DNA of 64,000 nt from positions 1 through 64,000 of the forward strand of contig NZ_SPQZ01000005.1 in NCBI RefSeq assembly GCF_004570845.1. The letters are read 5' to 3'. Both the position numbers and the translations under genes were made by a program. Below, piece after piece: positions 28,834 through 38,369 of this stretch; within the stretch, counting starts at the first letter, position 1, and each line of letters opens with the position of its first letter. Under the pieces are notes generated by a model. That model had not been told where the DNA came from, searched no databases, and worked only from the letters and a program-made list of their open reading frames with translations. This DNA is from Orlajensenia leifsoniae (GTDB taxonomy: Bacteria > Actinomycetota > Actinomycetes > Actinomycetales > Microbacteriaceae).

Positions 28834-31653
28834 CTAGACCCGCGGCTTCTCCTTGAGCTCGATCGTCTCGATCTCGTCGCCGATCTGGATGTCGTTGAAC
28901 TTGCCGAGACCGATACCGGCCTCGAAGTCCGTGCGCACCTCGGTGACGTCGTCCTTGAAGCGACGCAGCGACTCGATCGCGAGGTTGTCCCCCACGACGA
29001 CGCCATCGCGGATGACGCGGGCCTTGGCGTTTCGGGTGATCGTTCCCGATCGCACGATGACACCGGCGATGTTGCCGAACTTCGAGGAGCGGAACACCTC
29101 GCGGATCTCGGCCACACCGGACTGGACCTCTTCGTACTCGGGCTTGAGCATGCCCTTGAGCGAGCTCTCGATCTCGTCGATCGCGTTGTAGATGACCGAG
29201 TAGAAGCGGATGTCGACGCCCTCGCGAGCGGCGCGCTCGCGCGCCTTCGTGTCGGGACGCACGTTGAAGCCCACGATGATCGCGTTGTCGATCGTGGCCA
29301 GGTTGACGTCGGACTCCGTGATCGCACCGACACCGCGGTGGATGATACGGAGCTGAACGCTGTCGTCGACCTCGATCTTGAGCAGCGACTCCTCGAGTGC
29401 CTCGACGGCACCGGAGACGTCACCCTTGATGATGAGGTTGAGCGACTCGACCTTGCCCTCTTCGAGTGCACGGGTGAAGTCCTCGAGCGAGATGCGCTTG
29501 CGGGCCTTGGCCAGCTGGGCGTTGCGCTCTGCGGCTTCGCGCTTCTCGGCGATCTGACGCGCGGTGCGGTCCTCCTCTGTCACGAGGAAGGTGTCACCGG
29601 CGCGGGGAACGCTCGAGAGGCCCTGCACCTGCACCGGACGCGACGGGAAGGCCTCGAGCACGGCATTGCCGTCCTCGTCTGCCATCGCACGAACGCGACC
29701 GTAAGCGGTACCGGCGACGATCGAGTCACCGACGCGGAGCGTACCCGACTGGATGAGCACGGTCGCCACGGCGCCGCGTCCCTTGTCGAGCTTGGCCTCG
29801 ATGGCCACACCGCGGGCGTCCTTGTTCGGGTTCGCGCGCAGGTCGAGTCCGGCATCCGCTGTGAGCAGCACGGCGTCCAGGAGGTCCTGGATGCCGATGT
29901 CGTTGCGGGCCGACACGTCGACGAAGATGACCTCTCCGCCGTACTCCTCGGCCACGAGGCCGAACTCGGTGAGCTGCTGGCGCACCTTCTGCGGGTTGGC
30001 GTCGGCCTTGTCGATCTTGTTGACCGCGACCACGATCGGCACGTTGGCCGCCTGGGCGTGGTTCAGGGCCTCGATCGTCTGCGGCATGATGCCGTCATCG
30101 GCCGCGACCACGAGGATCGCGATGTCGGTGACCTGCGCACCACGAGCACGCATGGCGGTGAACGCCTCGTGACCCGGGGTGTCGATGAAGGTGATGGCGC
30201 GCTCGTGGCCCTCGTGCTCGGTCCAGACCTGGTAGGCACCGATGTGCTGGGTGATGCCACCGGCCTCGCCTTCGACGACGTTCGCCTTGCGGATGGCGTC
30301 GAGGAGGCGCGTCTTACCGTGGTCGACGTGACCCATGACGGTGACGACGGGCGGACGGATCTCGAGGTCCTCGTCGCCTTCGCCGTCGAGCTCGGCATCG
30401 AGGTCGATGTCGAAGCCCTCGAGCAGCTCACGGTCCTCTTCCTCGGGCGAGACGATCTGGATCTTGAAGCCCAGCTCCTCGCCGAGCACCTGGAAGGTGG
30501 CCTCGTCGAGCGACTCGGTCGCCGTGGCCATCTCACCGAGGTGGAACAGCACGGTGACGAGTGCACCGGGGTTTGCGTCGATCTTGTCGGCGAAGTCCGA
30601 GATGGATGCTCCGCGACGCAGACGAACCGGCGTGGTGCCGTTTCCGCGGGGAACGCTCACGCCGCCGAGCGACGGGGCTTCCCGCATCTCGAATTCGGCC
30701 CTCTTCGTACGCTTCGACTTGCGAGCCTTGCTCTTGCCGCCACCGCGACCGAACGCACCAGCGGTTCCACCGCCGGGGCCACGGCCACGACCGCCGCCAC
30801 CCGCGGGACGCGGGCCGCCGAAGCCGCCACCGGCACCGGGGGCGCCGCCGCCACCGGGACGCTGGAAGCCGCCACCGGCCGGACGAGCGCCGGCACCGGC
30901 ACCAGCGCCGCCGGGGCGCTGCTGGAAGCCGGGACGCTGGCCGAAGCCACCGGGACGCGGGCCCTGGCCGGGTCCGCCGGGGCGCGGTGCGCCGGGACGG
31001 GGAGCCGCGGGACGCGGGATGTTGCCCGGGGTGGGCGCGGGTCGCTGACCCATGCCCTGGGCGCTGGCGAACGGGTTGTTGCCCGGACGCGGGATGTTGG
31101 TGGGTCGCTGACCCATGCCCTGGTTCGACGCGAACGGGTTGTTGCCCGGACGTGCCGCGGGGGGCTTGGGGGCGCCGGGACGCGGAGCCGATGACGCGGC
31201 GGCCTCGGGTGCAGCCTCGGCTGCAGCCGGAGCAGCAGTCTCGGTCTTCGCAGCAGCAGCGGCGGCCTCGGCGGCAGCCTTCTCGGCAGCAGCCTTCTGC
31301 TCCGCCTCGGCCTGACGCTCGGCGACGGTCTTCGGCGCCGTCGGCACGGGGCCGGCGGGAGCGTCGGTCGCAGCCTCGACGGGAGCCGGGGCAGCGGGAG
31401 CCGGAGCCTTCGGGGCGGCCGGAGCCGGAGCCTTGGGGGCGGCCTTGGCAGCGGGGGCTGCCGGGGCGGGGGCGTCGTGCTTGGCGACGCCGGCAGCCTC
31501 GAGGGCGGCCTTCAGTCGGCGAGCGACCGGCGGTGCGATGCTCGACGACGGTCCCTTGACGTATTCGCCCATTTCCTTGAGCTTGTCAAGGGCGATCTTG
31601 CTGTCCACTCCGAGTTCGCTTGCGATCTCGTGGACGCGTGGATTTGCAGCCAC
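28834..31653 (-). CDS. infB: Translation initiation factor IF-2
   Basis: 939-residue IF-2, the GTPase that delivers initiator tRNA to the 30S subunit. Residues 1-60 contain the IF2N fold. Next comes a long Ala/Pro-rich then Gly/Arg/Pro-rich linker (about 65-330), including two copies of a 21-residue unit around NNPFAS-QGMGQRP. The G domain starts at GHVDHGKT (about residue 437), with DTPGHEAF and NKIDKAD. Domains for fMet-tRNA binding complete the C terminus. The start is GTG at 31653, with AGGAG four bases upstream. That SD is partly buried in an upstream hairpin. Confidence 0.97.
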   Translation of the reverse strand: MAANPRVHEIASELGVDSKIALDKLKEMGEYVKGPSSSIAPPVARRLKAALEAAGVAKHDAPAPAAPAAKAAPKAPAPAAPKAPAPAAPAPVEAATDAPAGPVPTAPKTVAERQAEAEQKAAAEKAAAEAAAAAAKTETAAPAAAEAAPEAAASSAPRPGAPKPPAARPGNNPFASNQGMGQRPTNIPRPGNNPFASAQGMGQRPAPTPGNIPRPAAPRPGAPRPGGPGQGPRPGGFGQRPGFQQRPGGAGAGAGARPAGGGFQRPGGGGAPGAGGGFGGPRPAGGGGRGRGPGGGTAGAFGRGGGKSKARKSKRTKRAEFEMREAPSLGGVSVPRGNGTTPVRLRRGASISDFADKIDANPGALVTVLFHLGEMATATESLDEATFQVLGEELGFKIQIVSPEEEDRELLEGFDIDLDAELDGEGDEDLEIRPPVVTVMGHVDHGKTRLLDAIRKANVVEGEAGGITQHIGAYQVWTEHEGHERAITFIDTPGHEAFTAMRARGAQVTDIAILVVAADDGIMPQTIEALNHAQAANVPIVVAVNKIDKADANPQKVRQQLTEFGLVAEEYGGEVIFVDVSARNDIGIQDLLDAVLLTADAGLDLRANPNKDARGVAIEAKLDKGRGAVATVLIQSGTLRVGDSIVAGTAYGRVRAMADEDGNAVLEAFPSRPVQVQGLSSVPRAGDTFLVTEEDRTARQIAEKREAAERNAQLAKARKRISLEDFTRALEEGKVESLNLIIKGDVSGAVEALEESLLKIEVDDSVQLRIIHRGVGAITESDVNLATIDNAIIVGFNVRPDTKARERAAREGVDIRFYSVIYNAIDEIESSLKGMLKPEYEEVQSGVAEIREVFRSSKFGNIAGVIVRSGTITRNAKARVIRDGVVVGDNLAIESLRRFKDDVTEVRTDFEAGIGLGKFNDIQIGDEIETIELKEKPRV
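31039..31165. repeat. 63-bp in-frame tandem repeat inside infB
   Basis: The segment starting GGGTCGCTGACCCATGCCCT occurs at 31039 and again at 31102, a period of 63 bases (21 codons). It encodes two copies of the NNPFAS-x-QGMGQRP unit in the IF-2 linker. Copy number could vary between strains without a frame change. Confidence 0.85.
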
Positions 31654-31659
31654 AATTCT

Positions 31660-31686
31660 CCTGTTCTGGGCCTGCGCCCGAACAGG
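31660..31686 (-). promoter_or_regulatory. Hairpin covering the infB ribosome-binding site
   Basis: In the minus-strand RNA, CCUGUUC-GGGC pairs with GCCC-A-GAACAGG around a GCAG loop: 11 pairs and a one-base bulge. The final AGG of the stem is the first part of the infB SD (AGGAG), four bases before GUG. The structure would limit infB translation unless opened. Confidence 0.6.
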
Positions 31687-31736
31687 GGCAGACCATTAAA
31701 GACGGACGGGTCTCATTTCGAGCCGCTCATTAGTTG

Positions 31737-32000
31737 TCACTCATTAGTGATCACTGTGCCGTTCAGCCTGTTCTCTAAAGGGGATGCATCCAGGTTCCCG
31801 CTCACGCGCAGTGCACGCCCGAAAGCCCGCTTGCGGAGTGCGAGTTGGAAGCACGAGTCCGTCGGATGCAGCCACGCTCCTCGACCGGGCAGGACGGCGG
31901 TCTCATCGACCACGAGTTCTGATTTCCCGGCGACGATCCTCAGAAGTGAGGACCTCGGGGCGCGCGAACGGCATCCGATGCACGTTCTAACGGGTTCCAC
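31737..32000 (-). CDS. ylxR: YlxR-family RNA-binding protein (DUF448)
   Basis: 87-residue YlxR/DUF448 protein located, as usual, between nusA and infB. The signature VRTCIGCRSRAPRSSLLRIV and the GRGAWLHPTDSCFQLALRKRAF segment are both present. The fold binds RNA, and members are reported to influence RNase P or transcription of metabolic genes, so the exact role here is open. The GTG at 32000 is chosen because it begins MEPVRTCIGC; no convincing SD is visible. The gap to nusA is 58 bases. Confidence 0.88.
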   Translation of the reverse strand: MEPVRTCIGCRSRAPRSSLLRIVAGKSELVVDETAVLPGRGAWLHPTDSCFQLALRKRAFGRALRVSGNLDASPLENRLNGTVITNE

Positions 32001-32058
32001 TTTACACCTATGGGCTGGGGGTCCGCCGTACCGGGACGACGGGCTCGGTCGAGGAGGA

Positions 32059-33054
32059 CTAGTCCTCGAGGATCGAGTCGGGCTGGATGTCGATCTTCGC
32101 GCCCGTCAGCTTGGCGGCCAGGCGGGCGTTCTGGCCCTCCTTGCCGATCGCGAGCGACAGCTGGTAGTCGGGCACGAGAGCGCGCACGGCCTTGAGCGAG
32201 GCATCCACGACGTAGGCGCTGGTGACCTTGGCCGGGGAGAGCGCGCTGGCGACGAAGGTGGGCAGGTCGTCGGAGTAGTCGACGATGTCGATCTTCTCGT
32301 TGTTGAGCTCCGCCGTGACGGCGCGGACGCGCTGGCCGAGCTCGCCGATGCAGGCGCCCTTGGCGTTCACGCCGGGCTCCATGGCGCGCACGGCGATCTT
32401 CGAGCGGTGCCCGGCCTCGCGGGCCAGGGAGACGATCTCGACAACGCCGCTGGCGATCTCGGGAACCTCGAGCGCGAACAGCTTGCGGACGAGGGAGGGG
32501 TGCGTGCGCGACACCGTGATCTGCGGACCCTTGAGGCCCTTCGACACGCTCGTCACGTAGACGCGGATGCGGGAGCCGTGGGCGTAGTCCTCACCCGGAA
32601 CCTGCTCCTCGGGCGGCAGGATCGCCTCGACGGTGCCGAGGTCGACGTGGATCATGCGCGGGTTCGGTCCCTGCTGGATCACTCCGGCGACGATGTCGCC
32701 TTCGCGTCCGCGGAACTCGCCCAGGATCGCGTCGTCGGCGATGTCGCGCAGACGCTGGTTGATGACCTGCTTGGCTGCGAACGCTCCGATGCGACCGAAG
32801 TCGTCGGGGGTGTCCTCGGCCTCGCCGATGATGTTGCCCTCGTCATCCGTCTCGGGGATGAAGATCGAGACGTGACCGCTCTTGCGGTTGAGTTCGACTC
32901 GCGCACCGGCCGGGTCGATGTGGCCGTGCGCGTTGGGGTTCACGTGCTTGAGATAGGCCGTGAGGATCGCCTGCTCGATGATGGTGACCAGTTCGTCGAA
33001 GGGGATCTCCTTCTCACGTTCCATCAGACGCAGTACGCCGAGGTCGATGTCCAT
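32059..33054 (-). CDS. nusA: Transcription elongation/antitermination factor NusA
   Basis: 331-residue NusA, the short actinobacterial type without C-terminal acidic repeats. The N-terminal RNA polymerase-binding domain starts [22 protein letters not shown]. An S1 domain follows ([13 protein letters not shown]), then two KH domains ([49 protein letters not shown]). The ATG at 33054 follows GAGGAGGCCGGAG. Most Actinobacteria have rimP immediately upstream; here only a 197-base gap separates nusA from proS and no rimP is present. Confidence 0.96.
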   Translation of the reverse strand: MDIDLGVLRLMEREKEIPFDELVTIIEQAILTAYLKHVNPNAHGHIDPAGARVELNRKSGHVSIFIPETDDEGNIIGEAEDTPDDFGRIGAFAAKQVINQRLRDIADDAILGEFRGREGDIVAGVIQQGPNPRMIHVDLGTVEAILPPEEQVPGEDYAHGSRIRVYVTSVSKGLKGPQITVSRTHPSLVRKLFALEVPEIASGVVEIVSLAREAGHRSKIAVRAMEPGVNAKGACIGELGQRVRAVTAELNNEKIDIVDYSDDLPTFVASALSPAKVTSAYVVDASLKAVRALVPDYQLSLAIGKEGQNARLAAKLTGAKIDIQPDSILED

Positions 33055-33124
33055 CTCCGGCCTCCTCTATTCAGATCTCGTATTCATTTGTGGACACGAC
33101 GTGGATGCGTCGAGCCGATCTTCT

Positions 33125-33153
33125 ACGCTACCGGATTCCGGGGGCACTCGTCA
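33125..33153 (-). promoter_or_regulatory. Candidate promoter of the nusA operon
   Basis: Minus strand: TGACGA (33153-33148) as -35, a 17-base spacer, and TAGCGT (33130-33125) as -10, about 70 bases upstream of the nusA ATG and just downstream of the proS terminator. The -35 is weak. Confidence 0.4.
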
Positions 33154-33178
33154 CCGTCTCCTCCGACCCGCACGCGCG

Positions 33179-33219
33179 CGGAACGGGACCGATGCGATCG
33201 CCCGCACGGTCCCGTTCCG
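33179..33219 (-). terminator. Terminator of proS
   Basis: Perfect 13-bp stem CGGAACGGGACCG / CGGTCCCGTTCCG with a 15-base loop, 32 bases after the proS stop codon and before the nusA promoter region. Confidence 0.85.
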
Positions 33220-33251
33220 GTCTCGCTCGTCATTGTCGACGAGCGGATGCC

Positions 33252-35015
33252 TCAGCCCAGGGCGTCGGCCACCTCGGTGATGGCGACGGGAGTGCGCTCC
33301 CCCGTCACCCGATCCCACAGCTCGACGACGCCCTCGGCGACGCCGCGGCCGGCGATCACGATCTTCGGGATGCCGATGAGCTCGGCGTCGCCGAACTTCA
33401 CGCCGGGCGAGACCTTGGGGCGGTCGTCGTAGAGAACCGAGCGACCCGTGGCCTCGATGGCGGCGCAGACCTGCTCGGCTGCGGAGAACGCGGCCGGGTC
33501 CTTGCCCGTCGCGAGCACGTAGACGTCGAACGGCGAGACTGCAGCGGGCCAGACGAGGCCCTTGTCGTCGTTGTTGCCCTCGGCGATGATCGCGAGGATG
33601 CGGGTGACTCCGATGCCGTAGGAGCCCATCGTGACCGTGACCAGCTTGCCGTTCTCGTCCAGCACCTTGAGCCCGAGGACGTCGGCGTACTTGCGGCCGA
33701 GCTGGAAGACGTGGCCGATCTCCATGCCGCGCGCGAGCTCGACGGGGCCGGATCCATCGGGGGCCGGGTCACCCGCACGCACCTCTGCCGCCTCGATGGT
33801 GCCATCGGCGGTGAAGTCGCGGCCGGCCACGAGACCGAAGACGTGCTTCTGGTCGAGGTTGGCTCCGGTGATCCACTCGGTGCCGTCGACGACACGCGGA
33901 TCGAGCAGGAACCGGATGCCTGAAGCCGACTCCTCGCCGAGCACGGCGCCGAGGGGCGACCATGGGCCGATGTACCCCTTGACCAGGGCGGGGTTCTTGG
34001 CGAAGTCGGCTTCGGTGGCCTGCTCGGCCTCGGCCGGAGCGAAGGCCACCTCGATGCGCTTCATGTCGACCTCGCGGTCGCCGGGCAGGCCGATGGCGAC
34101 GAGCTCACGCGTGCCGTCGAGGTGCGTGAGCGCCAGCACGACGTTCTTGAGCGTGTCCGCCGCAGTCCACGCCCGACCGTCGGGGCGCGGGTACTCGGCG
34201 TTCGCGAGATCGACGAGGGTCGCGATCGTGGGTGTGTTCGGGGAGTCGAGCACGACGGCGGCGGGCAGGCCGTCGATGGGGAGAGCATCCGGAACCTCGG
34301 TGACGTAGGCCTCGACGTTGGCCGCGTAGCCTCCGGCCGAGCGCACGAAGGTGTCCTCTCCGACGACCGTCGGGTGCAGGAACTCCTCGCTCTTCGAGCC
34401 TCCCATGGCTCCGGCGTCGGCCTTCACGATGACGTACTCGAGTCCGAGGCGGGTGAAGATGCGCTCGTAGGCGTCGCGCTGGGCCTGGTAGCTCGCGTCG
34501 AGGCCGGCATCCGTGTAGTCGAAGGAGTAGGCGTCCTTCATGGTGAACTCGCGACCGCGGAGGAGGCCGGCGCGGGGGCGCGCCTCGTCGCGGTACTTGT
34601 CCTGGATCTGGTAGATCGACAGCGGCAGGTCCTTGTAGGAGTTGTAGAGGTCCTTGACGAGCAGGGTGAAGACCTCCTCGTGCGTGGGCGCGAGCAGGTA
34701 GTCGGCGCCCTTGCGGTCCTGCAGGCGGAACAGGCCGTCGCCGTACTCGGTCCAGCGCCCGGTCGCCTCGTAGGGCTCGCGGGGCAGCAGGGCCGGGAAG
34801 TGCACCTCGTGAGCACCGGCATTCGTCATCTCCTCGCGGATGATGCGCTCGATCTTCTCCTTGACCCGCAGGCCGATCGGCAGCCAGGCGAACACGCCCG
34901 GGGCCTGGCGGCGAATGTAGCCCGCCCGCACGAGCAGGCGGTGGCTGGTCACCTCGGCATCGGAGGGGTCTTCGCGGAGGGTGCGGAGGAAGTAGGTGGT
35001 GAGACGTGTAGGCAC
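33252..35015 (-). CDS. proS: Prolyl-tRNA synthetase, bacterial type with editing insertion
   Basis: 587-residue class II prolyl-tRNA synthetase that charges tRNA-Pro. Motif 1 region is [24 protein letters not shown], motif 2 is [23 protein letters not shown], and motif 3 is [16 protein letters not shown]. Between motifs 2 and 3 lies the long insertion typical of bacterial ProRS, which edits misacylated Ala-tRNA-Pro. The C-terminal anticodon-binding domain ends the protein. The GTG at 35015 has no SD but TAAACT lies six bases upstream. It is separated from nusA by a terminator. Confidence 0.96.
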   Translation of the reverse strand: MPTRLTTYFLRTLREDPSDAEVTSHRLLVRAGYIRRQAPGVFAWLPIGLRVKEKIERIIREEMTNAGAHEVHFPALLPREPYEATGRWTEYGDGLFRLQDRKGADYLLAPTHEEVFTLLVKDLYNSYKDLPLSIYQIQDKYRDEARPRAGLLRGREFTMKDAYSFDYTDAGLDASYQAQRDAYERIFTRLGLEYVIVKADAGAMGGSKSEEFLHPTVVGEDTFVRSAGGYAANVEAYVTEVPDALPIDGLPAAVVLDSPNTPTIATLVDLANAEYPRPDGRAWTAADTLKNVVLALTHLDGTRELVAIGLPGDREVDMKRIEVAFAPAEAEQATEADFAKNPALVKGYIGPWSPLGAVLGEESASGIRFLLDPRVVDGTEWITGANLDQKHVFGLVAGRDFTADGTIEAAEVRAGDPAPDGSGPVELARGMEIGHVFQLGRKYADVLGLKVLDENGKLVTVTMGSYGIGVTRILAIIAEGNNDDKGLVWPAAVSPFDVYVLATGKDPAAFSAAEQVCAAIEATGRSVLYDDRPKVSPGVKFGDAELIGIPKIVIAGRGVAEGVVELWDRVTGERTPVAITEVADALG

Positions 35016-35027
35016 CCGGTCAGTTTA
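35016..35027 (-). promoter_or_regulatory. Leaderless promoter of proS
   Basis: Minus-strand TAAACT (35027-35022), six bases, then GTG at 35015; no SD. Confidence 0.65.
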
Positions 35028-35103
35028 CGCAGGCGCATCCGTTCGCCAGAACGACCCGGCCACCGCCTTGATGGCGGCGACCGGGTCGCGGGATCCCTCC
35101 GAC

Positions 35104-35745
35104 TCAGTCGGCGAGGATCAGGTAGAGGGCGCGGCGCGCCTCATCGAGCTTCTCGATGGCGGCGGTGCGCTGGGCATCCGTCGCGCCGTGCCGGAACTGG
35201 CCGACGACGCCCATGAGGCGGCCGACGGTCTCGAAGAGCTCGGTGGCCGACTCGCTCGGGCGAGGAACCGAGGCCCACGCCTTCTCGAGGTCTTCGGTGT
35301 TCTCGGTGACGTAGGTGCGGCCCTCGTCGGTCAGGCCGAACTCGGTGCCGCGGCCCTCGCCCTTCGGGACGATGAGTCCCTCGTCGACGAGCTGCTGCAG
35401 CGTCGGGTAGACCGAGCCCGGGCTGGCACGCCAGCCTCCGTCGGTCTTCTCGCCGATCGCCTTCATGATGGCGTAGCCGTTCAGGGAGTCGTTCTCGCCG
35501 AGGAGCGAGAGGATCGCCGCCCTGACGTCGCCCTTGGGGCGGCGACGACCGCCGCCCGGACCGCCCCAGGCGCCGGCAGCGCCCCAGGGACCGAAGCCGC
35601 CGGGACCGAAACCGCCGGGGCCGAAGCCGGAGCCGCCCCGGCCACGGCCGCGGGGATCATCGTGGTGGAACCGAGCGCCCTCGTGGAGCTGGCGGCCGGT
35701 CGTGAATGGGTGTTCGAAATGTTCGCGTTTCATGAGCGCTGACAT
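35104..35745 (-). CDS. PadR-family transcriptional regulator
   Basis: 213-residue PadR-type repressor. The winged-helix domain is clear (KGDVRAAILSLLGENDSLNGYAIMKAIGEKTDGGWRASPGSVYPTLQQLVDEGLI), followed by a helical C-terminal dimerisation region. It carries an N-terminal extension of about 60 residues rich in Gly, Phe, Pro and Arg, with tandem FGPGG units (FGPGGFGPGGFGPWG). The ATG at 35745 is chosen because GGAG lies five bases before it. The upstream promoter contains a palindrome over its -10, consistent with autorepression. The target efflux or stress gene is not evident; the neighbour is a divergent histidine kinase. Confidence 0.9.
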   Translation of the reverse strand: MSALMKREHFEHPFTTGRQLHEGARFHHDDPRGRGRGGSGFGPGGFGPGGFGPWGAAGAWGGPGGGRRRPKGDVRAAILSLLGENDSLNGYAIMKAIGEKTDGGWRASPGSVYPTLQQLVDEGLIVPKGEGRGTEFGLTDEGRTYVTENTEDLEKAWASVPRPSESATELFETVGRLMGVVGQFRHGATDAQRTAAIEKLDEARRALYLILAD

Positions 35746-35812
35746 CCTTTCTCCCGTTGTCGGGAAAGGGTGGCTCTGTGAAGAGTCATCGCTGAACTTC
35801 AACGATGGGTTA

Positions 35813-35841
35813 ACGATATATCGATGAATGATCTTTGTCAA
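35813..35841 (-). promoter_or_regulatory. PadR promoter with overlapping palindrome
   Basis: Minus strand: consensus -35 TTGACA (35841-35836), a 17-base spacer, -10 TATCGT (35818-35813). The palindrome CGATATATCG (35814-35823) covers the -10, giving a plausible autoregulatory operator. Confidence 0.7.
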
Positions 35842-35892
35842 CTCCCCCCGATCATGTGAGGTCTCTCATCAGCGCGCCGAGCCGCGGGTCAC

Positions 35893-35904
35893 GATAATTG
35901 GCGG
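35893..35904 (+). promoter_or_regulatory. Leaderless promoter of the histidine kinase gene
   Basis: GATAAT (35893-35898), six bases, then ATG at 35905; no SD. Confidence 0.5.
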
Positions 35905-37587
35905 ATGGAGTCGATCCGACTGCGCGATGTCGCGCGCTCGGTGCGCATGCGCATCGTCGTGTCGATCCTCGTCGTCACGGCCCTCGGGATGACCGTCGCC
36001 GGCGTGGTGACGATCTTCGTTCAGCGGGAGCGGGTGCTCGCCCAGATCGACACCCGTCTCGCCGGAACAGCCGACGACATCAGGCTGGCCGCGACGACGG
36101 GCGATGCCGACGGCGAGCTGCCGTCGAGCGTGCGCGACCTGTTGAACACGGCGATGGCCCGCGTCATCCCCGACACCAACGAGAGCACCGTCGGGGTGAT
36201 CGACGGGGCCGCCGCCCTGGTGCCGGCAGCCGATCTGCCGTTCCGACTCGACGACGACCCTGCATTCCTCGCCCGGGTGCTGGCCGATGCCCGGGGTGGC
36301 GAGGTCGTCGTCGGGACCATCGACGCCGACGCCGGGACCCTGCGTTACGTCGTCGTGCCGGTGTCGATCGAGGGCGACCCGCAGACCGGCCTCTACGTCT
36401 CGGCCTACAACGTGAGCGCTGAGCTGGCCGAGGTGCGCGACGCCTTCACCACCTACGCCATCGTCGCTGCAGGAGCCCTCGTCGTGATCGGCCTCGTGGG
36501 ATGGTTCGTGTCGGGGCGGCTGCTCCGCCCCATCCGTTCCCTGCGCGAGACCGCCGCCCGCATCTCGGTCTCCGACCTCTCGGAGCGCATCCCGGTCTCG
36601 GGCACCGACGACGTCTCCGACCTCACCCGCACCGTCAACACCATGCTCGACCGCCTCGAGAACAGCTTCCTCAGCCAGCGCCGTCTGCTCGACGACGTGA
36701 GCCACGAGCTCAACACGCCGCTCACCATAGTGCGCGGCCACCTCGAGCTGATGGACGCCGATGAGCCCGACGAGGTGCGGGCCACCCGCGACATCGCCAT
36801 CGACGAGCTCGATCGCATGGACAACCTCGTGGTCGACATCGGGCTGCTCGTGAAGAGCCGCAACCCGGACTTCGTGCGCGTCTCCCCCACCGACATCGCC
36901 GAGCTCACCGAGATGGTGCACCAGAAGGCGTCGATGCTGAGCGGGAACCACGCCTGGCTCCTCGGCGACGTGGCCGAGGTGGAGGCATCCGTCGACGCAG
37001 CCCGCCTCACGCAGGGTTGGCTGCAGCTGGCCGAGAACGCGGCGAAGTACTCCGCCACCTTCACCCCGATCGAGATCGGATCGTCGGTGGTGACGGATGC
37101 CGCGGGCCACCCGGCCGTCGAACTCTGGGTGCTCGACGAGGGCGAGGGCATCGCCGACGACGTGCAGGACCGCATCTTCTACCGCTTCACCAGGGTGCAG
37201 GAGGGTCGGGGAATCGACGGCTCCGGGCTCGGCCTCGCGATCGTGGCCGCGATCGCGGAGGCTCACAACGGGTCCGTGCAGCTCGAGAGCACCCTCGGCT
37301 CCGGGTCGCGGTTCGCCATCAGGCTCCCGCTGGCCTCGGTAGACGCACCACGGCGGGACGAGGACGCAGAGGACGACGAGGTGGTGTCCGCCGTCGCGGA
37401 GGTCGACCCCGTGCCGCCGCGCGCCGCCGAGGCCACATCCGTCGCCGTCGCCGTCGCCGAAGACGCATCGGAGCACGACACTGCTCCTCGGGACCACGCC
37501 CCCGTTCCGCACGAACACGATGACGGCGTCGACTTCGACGCCATCATCGGGCCGGGCACGGGATCCGGGAAGGGGCGTCGCCGATGA
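35905..37587 (+). CDS. Two-component sensor histidine kinase
   Basis: 560-residue membrane sensor kinase. There are two membrane helices (about 17-40 and 180-203) flanking an extracytoplasmic sensor of about 140 residues with no recognised fold. HAMP follows (GRLLRPIRSLRETAARIS), then the dimerisation domain with phospho-acceptor H267 in DDVSHELNTPL, and an ATPase domain with LAENAAKYS, DEGEGI and GSGLGLAIV. A C-terminal extension of about 90 residues is acidic and ends with a His/Asp/Pro cluster before GRRR. It overlaps its response regulator (ATGA). The signal is unknown. Confidence 0.95.
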   Translation: MESIRLRDVARSVRMRIVVSILVVTALGMTVAGVVTIFVQRERVLAQIDTRLAGTADDIRLAATTGDADGELPSSVRDLLNTAMARVIPDTNESTVGVIDGAAALVPAADLPFRLDDDPAFLARVLADARGGEVVVGTIDADAGTLRYVVVPVSIEGDPQTGLYVSAYNVSAELAEVRDAFTTYAIVAAGALVVIGLVGWFVSGRLLRPIRSLRETAARISVSDLSERIPVSGTDDVSDLTRTVNTMLDRLENSFLSQRRLLDDVSHELNTPLTIVRGHLELMDADEPDEVRATRDIAIDELDRMDNLVVDIGLLVKSRNPDFVRVSPTDIAELTEMVHQKASMLSGNHAWLLGDVAEVEASVDAARLTQGWLQLAENAAKYSATFTPIEIGSSVVTDAAGHPAVELWVLDEGEGIADDVQDRIFYRFTRVQEGRGIDGSGLGLAIVAAIAEAHNGSVQLESTLGSGSRFAIRLPLASVDAPRRDEDAEDDEVVSAVAEVDPVPPRAAEATSVAVAVAEDASEHDTAPRDHAPVPHEHDDGVDFDAIIGPGTGSGKGRRR

Positions 37588-38261
37588 GCCGCATCCTGGT
37601 GGCCGAGGACGAGCAGCGCATCTCGTCGTTCGTCGAGAAGGGACTGCGCGCGGCCGGCTACGACGTCGTGACCGTCGCCGACGGCGAGTCCGCCATCGCC
37701 GAGGTGCGCAGCGGCGGCTTCGACCTGGTGCTGCTCGACATCGGGCTGCCCCGCCTCGACGGCTTCGAGGTGCTGCGGATGCTGAGGGCGGAGGGCATCG
37801 GCGTCGCTGTGATCATCCTGACCGCGCGCGACTCGGGCTCGGACACCGTCGCCGGCCTCGAGGGCGGGGCGAATGACTACATGGCCAAGCCGTTCCGCTT
37901 CGACGAGTTGCTCGCCCGCATCCGTGCACGCCTGCGGGATGCGATGCCGACGACGGATGCTGCCCTCGTCGTGGCGGGCGACCTCGAGCTCGACGTGCGC
38001 GCGCGGCGCATCACCGTCGGCGGCATGAGAGTCGAGCTGTCGGCGCGGGAGTTCGCGCTCGCCGAGGAGTTCCTGCGCAATCCGAATCGGGTCCTGAGCC
38101 GCGACGAACTGCTGCACACGGTCTGGGGCTACGACCACGACCCCGGAACCAATGTCGTCGACGTCTACGTGCGGTACCTGCGCAACAAGATCGGGGTCGC
38201 CTACTTCGAGACCGTGCGCGGGCTCGGCTATCGCTTCGCACCCTCGGGCGGGCGGCAGTGA
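37584..38261 (+). CDS. OmpR-family response regulator
   Basis: 225-residue response regulator. The receiver domain has phospho-acceptor D52 (LLDIGLP), T80 in ILTARD and K102 in MAKPFRF. The C-terminal winged helix has VELSAREFALAEEFLRNPNRVLSRDELLHTVWGYDHDPGTNVVDVYVRYLRNKI. It is co-translated with the upstream kinase (ATGA overlap) and forms a complete two-component system. It is convergent with an exported low-complexity protein, which may or may not be a target. Confidence 0.95.
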   Translation: MSRILVAEDEQRISSFVEKGLRAAGYDVVTVADGESAIAEVRSGGFDLVLLDIGLPRLDGFEVLRMLRAEGIGVAVIILTARDSGSDTVAGLEGGANDYMAKPFRFDELLARIRARLRDAMPTTDAALVVAGDLELDVRARRITVGGMRVELSAREFALAEEFLRNPNRVLSRDELLHTVWGYDHDPGTNVVDVYVRYLRNKIGVAYFETVRGLGYRFAPSGGRQ

Positions 38262-38369
38262 ACGCACGGTGCTGAGCGGTCGCCGACACGGGTGAGGGCC
38301 CGACACCGCAACCCGAATGCGATGCCGGACCCTGTGCAGCTCTCCGAGCGGGTCTCCCAGGACCGAGGC

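Noticed and set aside
28624-31194. 856-codon plus-strand open frame antisense to infB
   Set aside because: infB is certain on the other strand. Long antisense frames arise from GC-rich third codon positions, and the product (Asp/Leu/His/Arg repeats) matches no family.
31477-33432. 651-codon plus-strand frame across ylxR and nusA
   Set aside because: It is antisense to ylxR and nusA and crosses their intergenic regions. No SD or recognisable protein.
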